Shown in pieces: positions 22,366 to 33,900 of a stretch of 64,000 nucleotides of DNA. The translations under genes and the position numbers were made by a program. Every line of letters begins with the position of its first letter. Positions within the stretch are counted from its first letter, which is position 1. The stretch comes from Blattamonas nauphoetae (taxonomy: Eukaryota > Preaxostyla > Oxymonadida). The notes beneath the pieces were generated by a model that made no database searches, was not told the origin of the DNA, and saw only the letters and a program-made list of their open reading frames with translations. The DNA is taken from positions 62,001 to 126,000 of the forward strand of contig JARBJD010000112.1 of NCBI GenBank assembly GCA_033064195.1. Reading direction: 5' to 3'.

Positions 22366-25141
22366 ATGGCTGATCCACATCCTCCAGAGACTCAACCACC
22401 TTCAAATCCTCCCAAAAAAGAAGCAAGGATCCTTACAAGGGCTGAATTTACAGAAGGAAAACAAATTGGAAAAGGTACCTTTGCAGAGGTGTGTTCTCAT
22501 CATCCAGATTGTTTCAGGTGTTTAAAGTCAAACGGCTCTCTGATGGAAAGAAGTTTGCTCTTAAACAGCTCGAAAAATCCCGACTAGTTCAGCTCAACAA
22601 GACAAAAATCGCTGTTCATGAATCGAGGATCATGCAAACACTTCGTCATCCAAACATAATTCAACTTTATGCAGCATTTTCAGATGCAAAATATCTCTGT
22701 ATGAACTAACACTTCTTGGTAATCCTTATCTTCGTCATCCCATTCTCAAAAAAGATTTCCTCCTCGAGCTTGGTGTTGGCACACTCCAAAACCTGGAAAC
22801 AGTATGTAACTATCGTCTTCTATTATTTTCGAACTATTTTATCTTGAAATTCAGACTGTACTCAACCTTCAAACCATCAAGTTTTGTGCTGCTGAGATTC
22901 TCGATGCTATCGACTACATACATCGGCATAAGTCTGACTTCCAACAATCTCGTCACTTTTCATCCAATATACAGATATATTCACAGAGATCTTAAACCAG
23001 AGAACATTTTAATCGGAGTTACAGGGCACATGAAAATTACTGACTTTGGAAGTGCGGTACAATCCGACAATGTCGGAGACAATATCACCCTTGAAGTTAC
23101 TAATGAAAGTCTTGTGGGGACACCGTTGTATGTCTCTCCAGAGGTCTTGAATGGAAATAAAGCGACCGCAGCATCAGATATGTGGGCTTTTGGCTGTATC
23201 CTGTACTTTCTTTATGCCTCCCGTCCCCCATTTTCCGGGCAGACACATTATCTTTTGTTTAAAAACATAACCGAAGGTGTCTACTCCTTCGATCTCCCCG
23301 ATGTCACTCCCGCTGATGGTGTCCGCCCCTCATTCGACCCACAAGCCCGAGACCTCATTGAAAACATCCTTCGACTTGATCCTCTTCAGAGACTCACGGT
23401 TGCACAGGCAAAAGCCCACCCTTATTTTGCAGACACTGACTTTGCCAAATTGCGTGACACAATTCCATCGACACTGCAGGACTTCTCAGCGCAGCCGTCA
23501 CCACCCTCCACACCGCATATCTTTATCTCTCAACCCCCTCGCACAGAGAGTATGTCTGACTTTCAGGATTATGTTGGAAAGAGGCAGGTGAAACGTGTTC
23601 TGCTTAAAGATACAGGCCAAAACACGCCACTGCTCATGTCTCCTCGCGTGCGGAATGCAGGCACGTACGGGGTTTCTCTGCCTGACCTGCAGAACCAGCA
23701 GTGGATGCCTCTCTCCCCAACAATGGTCCATCCCATTGGTTGGCGAGTGAAGTCGCCGGACCAGCCCTTCAAGCCCGCCTTCCCTCCACTCCCCACAATC
23801 GATTCTGCAGTCACGTTCACACAAACATCAAGTCAACAACCGATCACACCGACCACCTCTCCGCAGCTGACAGACGTTGATGTCCCACCCATCTCGCTCT
23901 CTCCGCAGATGATGAACAGGACACAAAAGCCACTATCACGCCAGAACTCGCTCTCTCGCTCGCTTGTCGTCACTCCATTCACAACACACGACGAAGATCT
24001 CCCTCCAAAGCCTCTCTCAGCGAACAAAGTTCAGCATGGCTTCGCTGTTCGCTCAGACAGACCACCAACAGCACATCAACAACACCCGAGCAAGTCAACG
24101 TCAAATCTGAGGCGGATTTCGTATTCTCAACCGATTCAGCCATTCTCCACACCGTACACTCTCATCCCTTCTGACTTTTCACCTCACACAGCCACCACCG
24201 ACCCCTCACCTGGCACAGTCACTGCCCGCGTCTCTACCGACCGTCCCACATCCGAGTTTATCGATTCTTTCCACAAAAGGCTGCAGCAGGCCCGCGAGCA
24301 GAACGGGCTTGACACAGTCTGCCTCCCCGGACACCTCTTCCTCATCAACCCCGTCTCGTACCAATCTTTTCAGTTCTTTGAGTCGCAGCGTCTCCTCCAT
24401 CAGTCCCTCGCCGACGACGAGAGCGGTGGCTCGTCCATCGTGGACGATGTTGGCGGGAGCATCAGCGACAGCGATGCTGGGTTCTCCAACATCGACTTTG
24501 TGACTTTCGAAGAGAACCCCGCCCCGACGATCAAACGATACATGTCGAAGAGCATGCGCCTGACGCCACCGCTTCCTCCACCTTCGCTGGACTCATTCAA
24601 CCACCCTTCCACGCCAGGAATGAAGCACAGCCACGTTCCTTTCGCTGAGAAGGAGCAGCGTTCGCATTCGTTCAATCTCCGACCGTCCATGCGAATCACA
24701 CATCCCACTTCAAAGAAAATCACATTCGCTCAGCTGACAGATCCTGTGGTTATTGCTCAGAACTTCATTTCGACACTCAATCCACCCCACCCAGACCAAA
24801 CAGCCCAGTTTACCCAGTTCTTGTTTCCGGGTGAGCAGATCATCTACATGGGACTGATTCTGAAGCGAGTCGGGCTCTTCTCCAAGTTACGCCAACTCAT
24901 CCTGACCACCCAATACCGACTGCTGTATGTGGACATCAGCACGAACCAGCTGAAAGGAGAGATCCCTCTTCGAGACACAACCAACCCAGAAACGAAAGAC
25001 CTCACGCATTTCATTGTCCACACACCCAACCGCGACTACAAACTGGAGGACCCGAACAGCCACGCTCAACTTTGGGTGGACCTCATAAAAGCTGTGTGTG
25101 TGTTGAAGACACACGCCGCTCAAGGACAACCCGCGCAATGA
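22366..25141 (+). CDS. PDPK1: PDK1-like AGC kinase with C-terminal PH domain
   Basis: Exons 22366-22488, 22518-22698, 22755-22801, 22855-22931 and 22975-25141 encode 864 residues. PDK1 phosphorylates the activation loop of other AGC kinases. Kinase landmarks: GKGTFAEVFKVKR, FALKQLEKSR (catalytic Lys), LYFLLELGVGTLQ hinge, YIHRDLKPEN, ITDFGSA, and NESLVGTPLYVSPEVL, where Ser sits at the autophosphorylation site of human PDK1 (Ser241). A PH domain occupies about residues 757-855 (MGLILKRVGLFSKLRQLIL, then LKGEIPL and FIVHTPNRDYKLEDP), matching the human PH domain including HTPNR. The linker between kinase and PH is about 430 residues of Ser/Pro/Thr-rich sequence, far longer than in animals. The second intron is 56 nt with an ACTAAC branch-like motif. 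All introns lie in the first sixth of the coding sequence. Confidence 0.9.
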
Positions 25142-25272
25142 GCGCACTGCACAGTCTTGGTTTAGTCCATTATTTTGCTCTTTTCTGATTGCTTTGGGAT
25201 AACACTTGATTTTGATCATTTGTCTCTTCTTCGATGTACCTCGTTTTGTGAACTTCTCGTCGTGTGAAGTGT

Positions 25273-26507
25273 TCATAATTTCATTTTTTTCGCTTCGACC
25301 ATCTTCGAATCTCCAGCTGGCCGCAATCTCTTCATCTTCTGCGGCTGAGATGGTTTCTGAGCCTGTGCCAAATCTTCTTGTGTCTTTTCCTCCATAAATT
25401 TGAAGAAGTTGCCGCTTTGTTTAGCGTTCCACACTTTTCTCTCGTTCTGCTTCTGTTGGGCATGCAGGCTGAGTTTCTGTTTTGGCTTGCCGATCGGTGT
25501 GGTGATTGTGACGTTCGAGAAATTCTTTCGTTTGAGTTCACCCATGGCTGATTCTATTTGCTCCTTCTCGTTCTTCCCCCTCATCCGTTCTCGTTGCAGT
25601 TTCTCCAATGTTTCTTTGTTCACGTCAGCCTCGTCAACAGTGTCTCCCCGCAGACTAATGACACGCATTCCCTCTTCTCGTTCTCGGCTGACCTTTTGGA
25701 CACGGTCGTATTCCTTCTTTGCGGAACGTTGACCGAACTGTTCTTTCTTGCGTTGTCGAGCCGATTTTGCGTCTGTTGTTTCATCTGAAAGTGTGGACAA
25801 TCGATCTTGAACAGCTTCTGGCACAAGTCTATCTGTGATAGAAACAGTAGCAGGGAGAGAATCGCTTTCTGCGAGTTGTTTCGCTTTTTGGGTTGATTCC
25901 TTCTGAGTTTGGTGAGTATTTTCAATGATTATTCGTGGTGTACCCGATTGATTGCTTAGTGAATCAAATACACTGCTTATTCGTTGATACAATCCAATGA
26001 GCTCGCGTTGTTCGATCGAAATTGGATCTTCCTCCTTCACACCAAGAACTTCTTCTTCATAATTTTTACTGTAAAGTTCTCCAAGGCCTAACTCTGATTT
26101 TTGTGCACTAACCATTGGAAGTTTTTTCGGAAGCGATGATACTGGTAGGGCTCGTCTGACAGGGTTGTCATACAGATTCTGGAGAAATATAGGAAAATGG
26201 GATAAGAAAATAACCTCTGAAATCCGAATTTTGATGAGTTCTTCGATAGACATGGTATATTCTTCGGTAACTGTTGGTGGAACCTGAGGAGGAGATGGAG
26301 ACGATGACGAGAAAAGATGCAAACGACTGAAGCAGTCTGAAACTCAATAAATTCATCAAGAGCGCTGTCTTTTGGACGGTGGGACGCAACAACTTCACCT
26401 GTTAAATGCCATGATTTTGGTTGGACGAGTTGTTGTTCAATTTGTTCAATTTTTTGTCGCTGAGATTCCTGTCTCTGAGCAAAAGAAGAGAGAGCTTCAA
26501 ACATCAA
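25273..26507 (-). CDS. MPHOSPH10: MPP10-like U3 snoRNP protein
   Basis: Exons 26507-26325, 26283-26215 and 26178-25273 give 385 residues. Mpp10 is a component of the U3 snoRNP/SSU processome needed for 18S rRNA maturation in the nucleolus. The conserved C-terminal core of the family is visible: LTGEVVASHRPKDSALDE, then FQ...VPPTVTEEYTMSIEELIKIRI, and LGLGELYSKNYEEEVLG, corresponding to SLAEIYEQEYIKL in animals. A Lys/Arg-rich tail ends in KMVEAKKMKL. The long acidic N-terminal part of yeast and human Mpp10 (about 600-680 aa in total) is absent, so this is a minimal version. The first intron's donor could be placed three bases earlier without altering the frame. It converges on PDK1 with 131 bp between stops. 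Confidence 0.8.
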
Positions 26508-26590
26508 ATTGTGAGGGAAAAGTCAACAAATGATACCTGTTGCCATAGGAGGTCAACACAAAAAATAAGGATGAGGGGCGATCTCAAGTG
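26508..26590. promoter_or_regulatory. 83-bp head-to-head gap between MPP10 and NELF-C/D
   Basis: Divergent ATGs are separated by 83 A-rich bases. The interval must hold at least part of both promoters. No recognised motif is seen. Confidence 0.4.
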
Positions 26591-28398
26591 ATGGAAATAG
26601 ACCATGATAATCCTACTGATTCCCCTGAAAACTTCGATCTTGCTGTTTTGATTCAATGGTTACAAACCATTGGAACATCAGATGAAGATATTCTCGGAAT
26701 CGTCAATCGGGAGATTATTGAACAAATGGAAGTTTCAACAAATCCAAAATCGGTTGCTCGAAGAACATCGGGTGAAGTTTGATTTCTTTTGCTCATAATA
26801 TCTGATTTTAGACTTATCCACCTTTCTTTGACACACTTTTATCGTCACCAGATTATATCCCTGTATTGCGAAGAATCGCTGAACACACTGACGTTTCCGA
26901 TCCTAACGAGAGAATTCTTGTCGATTTTGCAAGTACAATTCTCCCATATATTGATAAAGAAGCCCCACTCAGACTCCCACCCCAGCCGGACTATCTCGCA
27001 GGATCCATCCTTTACCTCCTCACAGAAATCCTGAAACTTCCAGATCCACATCCTCAAATACCGTCTCATTGCGTTCAATTGCTCCAAAATCTCTGTTTCA
27101 ATGAGTCATCGTACATGATCACTCTCTGCCTCCTTAAGCAGCTCAAAGTACGATATCCAGGAGCTTCCTCTCCGATAAACATTCTTCTCGCATTTGTTGA
27201 TCAAACTATTTTAGAATTAGCCAGAACGAAGGAAGATAAAGGGATTTTGGAAGGTCGCTCACTCTTAAAGATCGTCTTCTCTGGGGGATGGACCTTTCTC
27301 CCGTCTATCCCTGCCCTTCAGACAATCCTTCAAGACAATACAATCACGGTCGAACTTGCAGATTCAATGGTCAATTCTCTCTCGACAATCCTTCGAAAGG
27401 ACACAGAATCGCCTCTTCACACTGAACAAACACTCTCATGCTATGGTCTTCCACCCGATGCTCCTCCCCCTTCACTTTTTGAAGAATTGGGGATTCTTGA
27501 GCTTTTGCTGGAGATCTGCTTCTTCTCTTCGAACCTGAAGGAGCATCTCCCTCTCTCGTACTTCATTCTGTTGGCATATTCTATTCTCCCAAAGAAAGAG
27601 GACAATCAGATATTGCAAGTTACTCTTGAAGAATTGAATACAACAGCAGAGCAACTACAGCAATTTCGCATCTTCATTCAACGTTGCTCGTCATATCGAG
27701 GACTCCAAACTGCTTTGTCAGATGCTGAAAACAGAGCACTGTTTGATAATCTTTCTGTTGCTTATTGTGGGCTTCAATGGCTCCATCACGGCCTTTTCCT
27801 TTCGCCAATTAATTCCGAGTTCCCCTTTTCTACCCCTACCACAGTACATCTACATTCTGATCTACCTCCAGATTTTGATGGTGTTTTGGCTATGCTAATT
27901 TATCTTGGACATCGATGGCATCAACTCCAGTTCATTATCCTCCACATTCTTAACACTCTCCTCCATCTCCATTTTGAGAACCTTAATCTCCCTATAAACC
28001 AACGTGCTTTGAACCTCATGGATTCTTTTGTCAGATTGCTACAGTTTGGATACATTGAACCAACTTTTGTGTCATTAGAATCATTTTCTTCTGAAAACAA
28101 AAGTTCACCAGTCGCACAGGTTCTTGTCATTCACTATCTATCTACTGTTCTACAACTGTGTGGTGATCCGTATTCAATCCGATTTTTGTCTCACGTTGAC
28201 AATTTGTTTCTGAACATCACAACAATCCCAATCCAAAATGTCCAACCAAATAAATCTCACATTCGCGTTCTCAACAAATGGATTCAACAAATTCCTCAAA
28301 TAGTCTCACGTGACTATCCAGATAACCAGACGGCTCATGATATCGTCCAACGACTCACCCAATATGCGACAAAGTTAAAAATCTCTGTTAGTACTTGA
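26591..28398 (+). CDS. NELFCD: NELF-C/D (TH1)-like negative elongation factor subunit
   Basis: Two exons (26591-26776, 26812-28398) joined by a 35-nt intron encode 590 residues, the same length as human NELF-C/D. NELF holds RNA polymerase II at promoter-proximal pauses, and NELF-C/D forms a helical dimer with NELF-A. Several blocks align with the animal protein in order: LAVLIQWLQTIG against VNLLAEWLIQTG, SVARRTSGETYPPFFDTLL against KADSIFTEEGETPAWLEQMI, LFEELGILELLLEICF against LIRVPAFLDLFMQSLF, LSYFILLAYSI against KYIHILAYAA, LSVAYCGLQWLHHGLF, and LMDSFVRLLQFGYIEPTFVSL against LLDRMVHLLSRGYVLPVVSYI. The match is by pattern and not by computed alignment. The fold should be all-helical. The ATG lies just after a GTG that extends the frame. 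Confidence 0.7.
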
Positions 28399-28498
28399 TA
28401 TATTTATTTGAAACATTTCATCTTCTTTATTTTCCCTTTGAAAAACATCATTCAGAAAAAATAAGATTCAGAGTGAAATGGAAAAGAAGATTGGTAGG

Positions 28499-29810
28499 TC
28501 ACAAAGTTTGGGTTGAGTTGGGGATAACAGGAAGTGGAATTGCTCCAGTTTGAGCATGTTCCGGGAGTGCACTGATGTCAGAATATTGTGGATACCTATT
28601 TTCAAAGATGACTAAGACAAATAAATCAAAAAAACAGCAAACATTGAAGATCAGCCATTTTTGCGTGTAATTCGCGTAGTAGCTGTTCCAACGGAATCTT
28701 CGAGAGACTTTCACTTTCTCCTTGACCGCCAGCACCCTTTTTGGCAGGAGAACCCTTCGAGGTCACAGTCAATCCTTTTGTCTTTGACGCTGCTTTTGGT
28801 TTGACGCCTGTGAGCGTTCGCTTGAAAATTTCAGTTGTTCCTTTATGCATTTGAAGGTAGAGATTTTGAATGGAGAGAGTAAGTTGAGCATGCAACTCTT
28901 TTTGATACGCAGCATCATCGTCAAGAGATCCGAGCTGATTTTCAACCTGCTTGATTTTCAACCGGAGATCTTTGAGATAGCCTTGTTTGCGTTCCATTTC
29001 TGTGTTCATTTGGATGATTTGAGTTTCGGTTTCCTGCACGTGATCTGAATGAGTTTGTGCAAGCGTCTCCTTTTGTTGCCGTTGTTCCTCAATCTCTCCC
29101 CGAATTTTGAGGTAAGTTCGCGTTAGAGTTTTGAATCTCTCCATGATTTCCTCGATAGTTGCAGCGTCTTCGCTTTTTTCTTCTACAACCTCTAGAAAAT
29201 CCTTGTAGACTTTAAATCGTTCCATAGATGCGGTGTATTTATCTTTTTCGATTTGGAGCTCTTCCAATTGTTTGCGTTTCGTCGCAATTTCAGTTTCTAA
29301 TAAACCTTTGAGAACTCTCTGTTTTTCACCACGTGTCTTTTCTGACTCATCTGAGAGCCTTTTCTGAGCGTTTGTAACCTGAAAATAATCCTGTTGCTGC
29401 TGTTGGAAAACTGCCTTCTGAGAAAAATGCTTCTGAAGGAATGAACGAACCTGATCTTCGAGTGTCGCTCGCTTCTGCCTAAGTTCCTCCAGTTTATGGA
29501 GACAAACAATCTGAAAGATAAACATCTGTCAGAGACAACGAATGATACTTTCTCATTTTCTAGTTTTTTTTGAGTTTCGAGGTGTTGTTTGCGTCGTTCT
29601 AGTAAGGCGAGATCATCGTTCTTTTCAACTTGATGGGAAGCAGTCTACAAAGTGAAATGAATGATAATCATAATTCAAACGATTTCAACGACTTCATCTT
29701 TGGAATGGTCTTTGATTGCTTCTCTGGAGTTTTGAAAGAGACAAGTGGATCATGAAGAGTGAACATAAATAAAACCTGCTTGTGGAAGAAGTGGGAGCGG
29801 AATTGCTCAT
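28499..29810 (-). CDS. CFAP73/CCDC42-like DUF4200 coiled-coil flagellar protein
   Basis: Exons 29810-29776, 29723-29693, 29644-29549, 29510-28643 and 28611-28499 give 380 residues. It is almost entirely coiled coil, with a basic Pro/Lys linker near residue 320. The segment MERFKVYKDFLEVVEEKSED followed by EEIMERFKTLTRTYL is the signature of the DUF4200 family (CCDC38, CCDC42, CFAP73/MIA2, CFAP100/MIA1). MIA proteins form a complex that regulates inner dynein arm I1 in motile flagella. The N-terminal exons (MSNSAPTSSTSREAI) were found only by splicing, since the large exon has no good start. Which family member it is cannot be decided by eye. It converges with NELF-C/D (100 bp) and diverges from the next gene (95 bp). 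Confidence 0.75.
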
Positions 29811-29905
29811 CTAATGACTGGATTCTCTTCACAATAGATGAGCAGTTTTGTGAGAAAAAAAAAGTGGGGGTCCGGAAAGATGATCGATGATCGAAACTGT
29901 CTTCA
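29811..29905. promoter_or_regulatory. 95-bp head-to-head gap between the CFAP73-like gene and an unknown gene
   Basis: A 95-bp divergent interval with a poly-A run (nine A) near 29860. It is assumed to be a shared promoter because of its position. Confidence 0.35.
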
Positions 29906-30905
29906 ATGTTCCGATATATCAATAAGGATGTTTCAGAGACATTTTCTCGTTCTCGAATGACCATTGGTTCTGGACAAGTCCATTCAAAAAGAGGAGAAAC
30001 TAAAAAACCAAAAAATTCAAAGTTTCCTTTCAATGAACTCGCAACCTATTTTTTATCTCTTGTCAGAACTGCATCAAAGCGAAGGCCAATGCTGCAAGTT
30101 GTTCAATCAACTGAGCCGCCCAAGAGAATGAAGCAGGTTACTCTCGACTCATTTCGCAACTCTCCTGAAACCCACAGCCAAATCAGTCCATATCACAGTG
30201 GCTTTTCTTCATCCCATAAAAGACCAATCCTATTTCCGCATCAACCTCAGAAACTCAATGATACCATGTTCGAATTTCCAGAAACACTTCCCGAGAAGAA
30301 AATCGGCCCAATTTCGATGCCATCTCTTCGAAAGTCTGTATCTCTATTTTCAACAATGCATTTAGTATCACACGAATATACATGGAACCGTTGGTGTTGG
30401 GAAACATTCCATTTTCATCCAGAGCACAATCAAATCTTTTCGCGTTGGAGAACCATCCACAAGAAACCGTGCAGTTGTCCTCAAACGCGCCTCCTTCACA
30501 GATTTTCTCTCCGTCAGACACAAATATCCAAACAATTACATCGCATTTTCCCTCTTTTGACGAAAACTTCTTTTTTGGTCCTTTCCAACGAAATGAATTG
30601 CTCTCCCTCTTTGCTATGTGATATCCGCACTGTCTCTTCGCTCTCTTCTTGTTCAACTCAATTCACACAGGCCTTCTTGCATTCTGTCATTTTCACCAAG
30701 AGGAGAATCAACACCATCTGTGTTCACGTCCAATCTGGAAATGCGCTGGAACGACTGTCAAAACTGGTCAATGAAGAAAACTGCTGTTTCTTCAAGGAGT
30801 TGTTTTCTGCTGATCAACGAGCAGCCGCAGAAAGGTCATGATGAAGGAATCCTTGTTCCGATCCGCTCTAGTCTTTCCTCCGAAGGAACCCGGAGCAGTT
30901 TGTGA
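29906..30905 (+). CDS. Hypothetical protein whose second half lies in a duplicated segment
   Basis: Exons 29906-30333, 30366-30617 and 30671-30905 give 304 residues with introns of 32 and 53 nt and clean frame continuity. No domain is recognised. The first 60 residues are Lys-rich, the middle is Ser/Pro/His-rich, and the end is basic. From 30460 to 30824 the sequence is 97% identical to 35877-36241, so half the protein could be read from copied DNA. There, the minus strand of the copy carries the end of a DEK_C gene, so this plus-strand frame may be fortuitous. In favour of it is that the 53-nt intron in the duplicated part restores an open frame. The last 38 bases overlap the 3' end of the WD40 gene on the other strand. 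The start could also be the ATG at 30088. Confidence 0.45.
30460..30824 (+). repeat. 365-bp direct repeat, copy A
   Basis: This block is the same length as 35877-36241 and differs at about a dozen positions, all near its two ends, while the central 280 bases appear identical. It lies just beyond the 3' end of the WD40 gene, and copy B lies just upstream of that gene's start. Confidence 0.9.
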
Positions 30906-33900
30906 GGCGGTCGACGATGTACTCGATGATCGTCACATGACCATTGATTGTGAACGGCTCAAGGTCAATCGTGAGTTCCGGAGCACTCTCTGCTCCTGTT
31001 GCGTCGTAGTCAGGTGAGAGGCATTCGGGGAGAGTGTGGAAATCACTCGCTCGGACGTTCAGGAATGACTCGACGTCGATGATGGTTCTTTTTGGGGTTT
31101 TGGAGACTGCGACGTACGTGTAATAGTCAGTGAAGTATTGTGAAGCAAAAAGTTGTGTGTTCTCTGGTTTCTTGCGCGAGATTTCGGTTTGGACTTTGAG
31201 CCACTCGTTCCAATCTTGTTCGGTCACCTTCTCTCGCGTTATCGCTTTGTAATAGTCGGGTGTGTGGGTCTGTTCCTCCTCGTCTTGGTCATCCCCCTTC
31301 TGCGGTCTGAATGTTGGATCATCACGTTCCTTCATTCGCGATTCGAGGAGGCCAAGGATTCCCTGTTCCTTTCGATGTGATGCGTGCTTCTGGCCTTCGA
31401 GAAGGAGGACATTCAAATAGTCTGTTGTTTTGTCGATCTCTTCGGCCATCTGCCCAGCGATGAGCGATGCGGTGTAGTTCTGATTTGCGATGGCTCTGAT
31501 GGAGGCGAGGAGGCGGCGGAGAAAGGCGGGGAGAGTCTTGAGTGCTTCCGGGAGAGGGTTGAGGATGAGATAGAGTTGTGACAGATCTTGGAGCATGCTG
31601 CACCGCTGTTTCGTCATTTCGAGTGGATCCTTTGTTTGTTTGCTTGTAATCATCTGTTGGGCCACGCCTCTGAAAGTGCGGGCGCGCATGGTGGGCGGCT
31701 GCGTGGAGATGGGTGATACCATCTCATTCAGTCCTCCGCCGAGTCGCATGCTCATTCTGTTGTTCGTAGTGAAGCCTTGAGACCGCATGATGCCAACGGG
31801 CGAGTTGAATGAGGAGCGATCGCCTTGCATGTCCATGAATGACGATGTTTGGTCATGTCCTCGTCTGTCGTCGTCATCGTCATCATCATCCTGTGCTGTC
31901 TCCTTTTCGTCCAAATCGCGGTGAGTGAGCTCGCCTACCAAGTCAATCGCCTGACTGAGCAACGACGAGCAGACAGTCTCTTCGAAGAATCGAACAAGAT
32001 GGGCTGAGTATGTCGGGACAGGGTCGCACTTCTCCAGCCGTTTTTTGACGATGAGGCAACCCACAAGGGCAACTGGTGTTTTGCGGATCTGAACCAGAGA
32101 TTCAAGAATACCAGTGACAATTCCACAGCAGATTGTGAGGGGCAGATGTGGATAAAGAAGAGCAATTTGTTTCGTGCTGGGTGGCTGGGCGGATGACATT
32201 CGAGCGAGGATGTTGATTTCCTGGATGAACTGGATGGGAGAGGTGGAGTAGAGAGTCTTTCTGATCAACGATGTTGGGTCATTCACCTCCAATTCCTTTG
32301 CGGCGTCCAGTGGGAGCGGGGGAGGAGTAGGGATGGAGGAGAGGTCGGAGGGAAGCCGAGGAGGCGGAGGAATATTCCCGCCCTGGACGACCTGCGTCGA
32401 CACTTTGTTCAGAATGAGCGGAGGGGGTGGCGGGATGAACAGAGGAACGGAGTTCTCTCCAAAGGGATCTTCGTCATCAACTGGCGTGAATTCTGGAGAT
32501 GGAAATGCAGCGATTCCGTCTGTCGTTGTGGCAAGCAGAGGAGGAGCGGCCGGGATTCCCAATCCAGAATTGGCGATCTCACTCAGCCCGGTCACAATGT
32601 GCGGAGGAGGAAGACTCTGAAAGATCGGGTCAGAATCACAGCGAACAACGAGAAGAGGGTCAAGAGCGAGACGGACGATGGTAGTGACGCTCTGCTCGAC
32701 GTGGAGGGATTGCTGCCAGAAGAAGCGGCAGAGAGTGAGGATCCATTCGAAGAAGAGGCTCTCGTCTGTCTTTTTGATCTGGTTGAGAAGATCAAAGAAA
32801 ACAGAAGGACAGAAACGGGATGCCACTTTCTTTGCATCGTCAGACAGCTCGGTCTTGTTGGGATCTTCGCGTGATCCAATCAGAATCATGTTGTCGAGGG
32901 TGATGCCGTTGACTGGTGGAGTGTTGTCGACCCATTCGTGCGATCTGTTTCCTTCAGCGAGCCAGACGAGGTACTGATGATCCTGAAACATGTGTGAGAG
33001 GAGGGGCGATTTGAGCTCGGAGAAGACTTTGAGAGAGAGATGGCAGAGATAGGCGGTCTCGACGAGGTGGATGAAGGTGAAGGTGGTGATGTTGAAGATG
33101 AAGTCGATGAAAGTGAACTGGGGGAGGGAGAGCGACTGCGAGACAAGCATTGTTTCAGACTCCTTCACTTTTCTTCTTTCTTCCATCAGTTTTTGCTTCG
33201 CTGCGATCTTCTCTTTTGCGCGAGATGAGAGAGACACGGTTTTTGGAGATAGGGGGCTTGATTGCGAGTTTGTCATGTAGACTGGGAGGAGAACTGCTCG
33301 AGAAGGCATTCTCTGAAGCATTTTGGGAGTCGTCTTGTCCATCTTGGCTGATTGTCGCTTTATGTTCCTGACTTGTTTGTATTGCGTGGTGACGGTCTTG
33401 GAGTCGAAGTTGAGGGTGTTGGACGAGAGGGAGTAAGGATACTGGTCGCACATGCGGAAGGAGAGGAGGTTCATGATGTACGAGAACGGAAGGTCGACCA
33501 ATTGCGACGTGCTGACTGGAGTGAACAGAGCCAGAACCATGCGCGTGGCCATCACCTCCCGAAAGTCTGTTGTTTCCTGCAGAACAACAATCGCATCGTG
33601 GAAGAAAGTTGAAAAGTTCTTCTGTCGAAGAAGAAGAACGAGTTCTCGAATCTGATCGGCGAACAGAGGACATGTGAGAAGGGTGAAGACAGCCTGTGTC
33701 ACGTTGCTTTCCTGTTGGATGTCCTTCCGCGTCCGCACAACTGAATAGGGACGTTGACTGGGATGTGGTGTGTTGGCTGACATGGACGAGTGTGGGGTGT
33801 CGATGCGGAAGGAGCTCGACGGAGAGTGGGACTTCTGCGCGTTCATGCTGCTTCGGAAGGAGAGGTTTTCGGGAGGAGGAGTCAGTCTTTGGCCCTGCCA

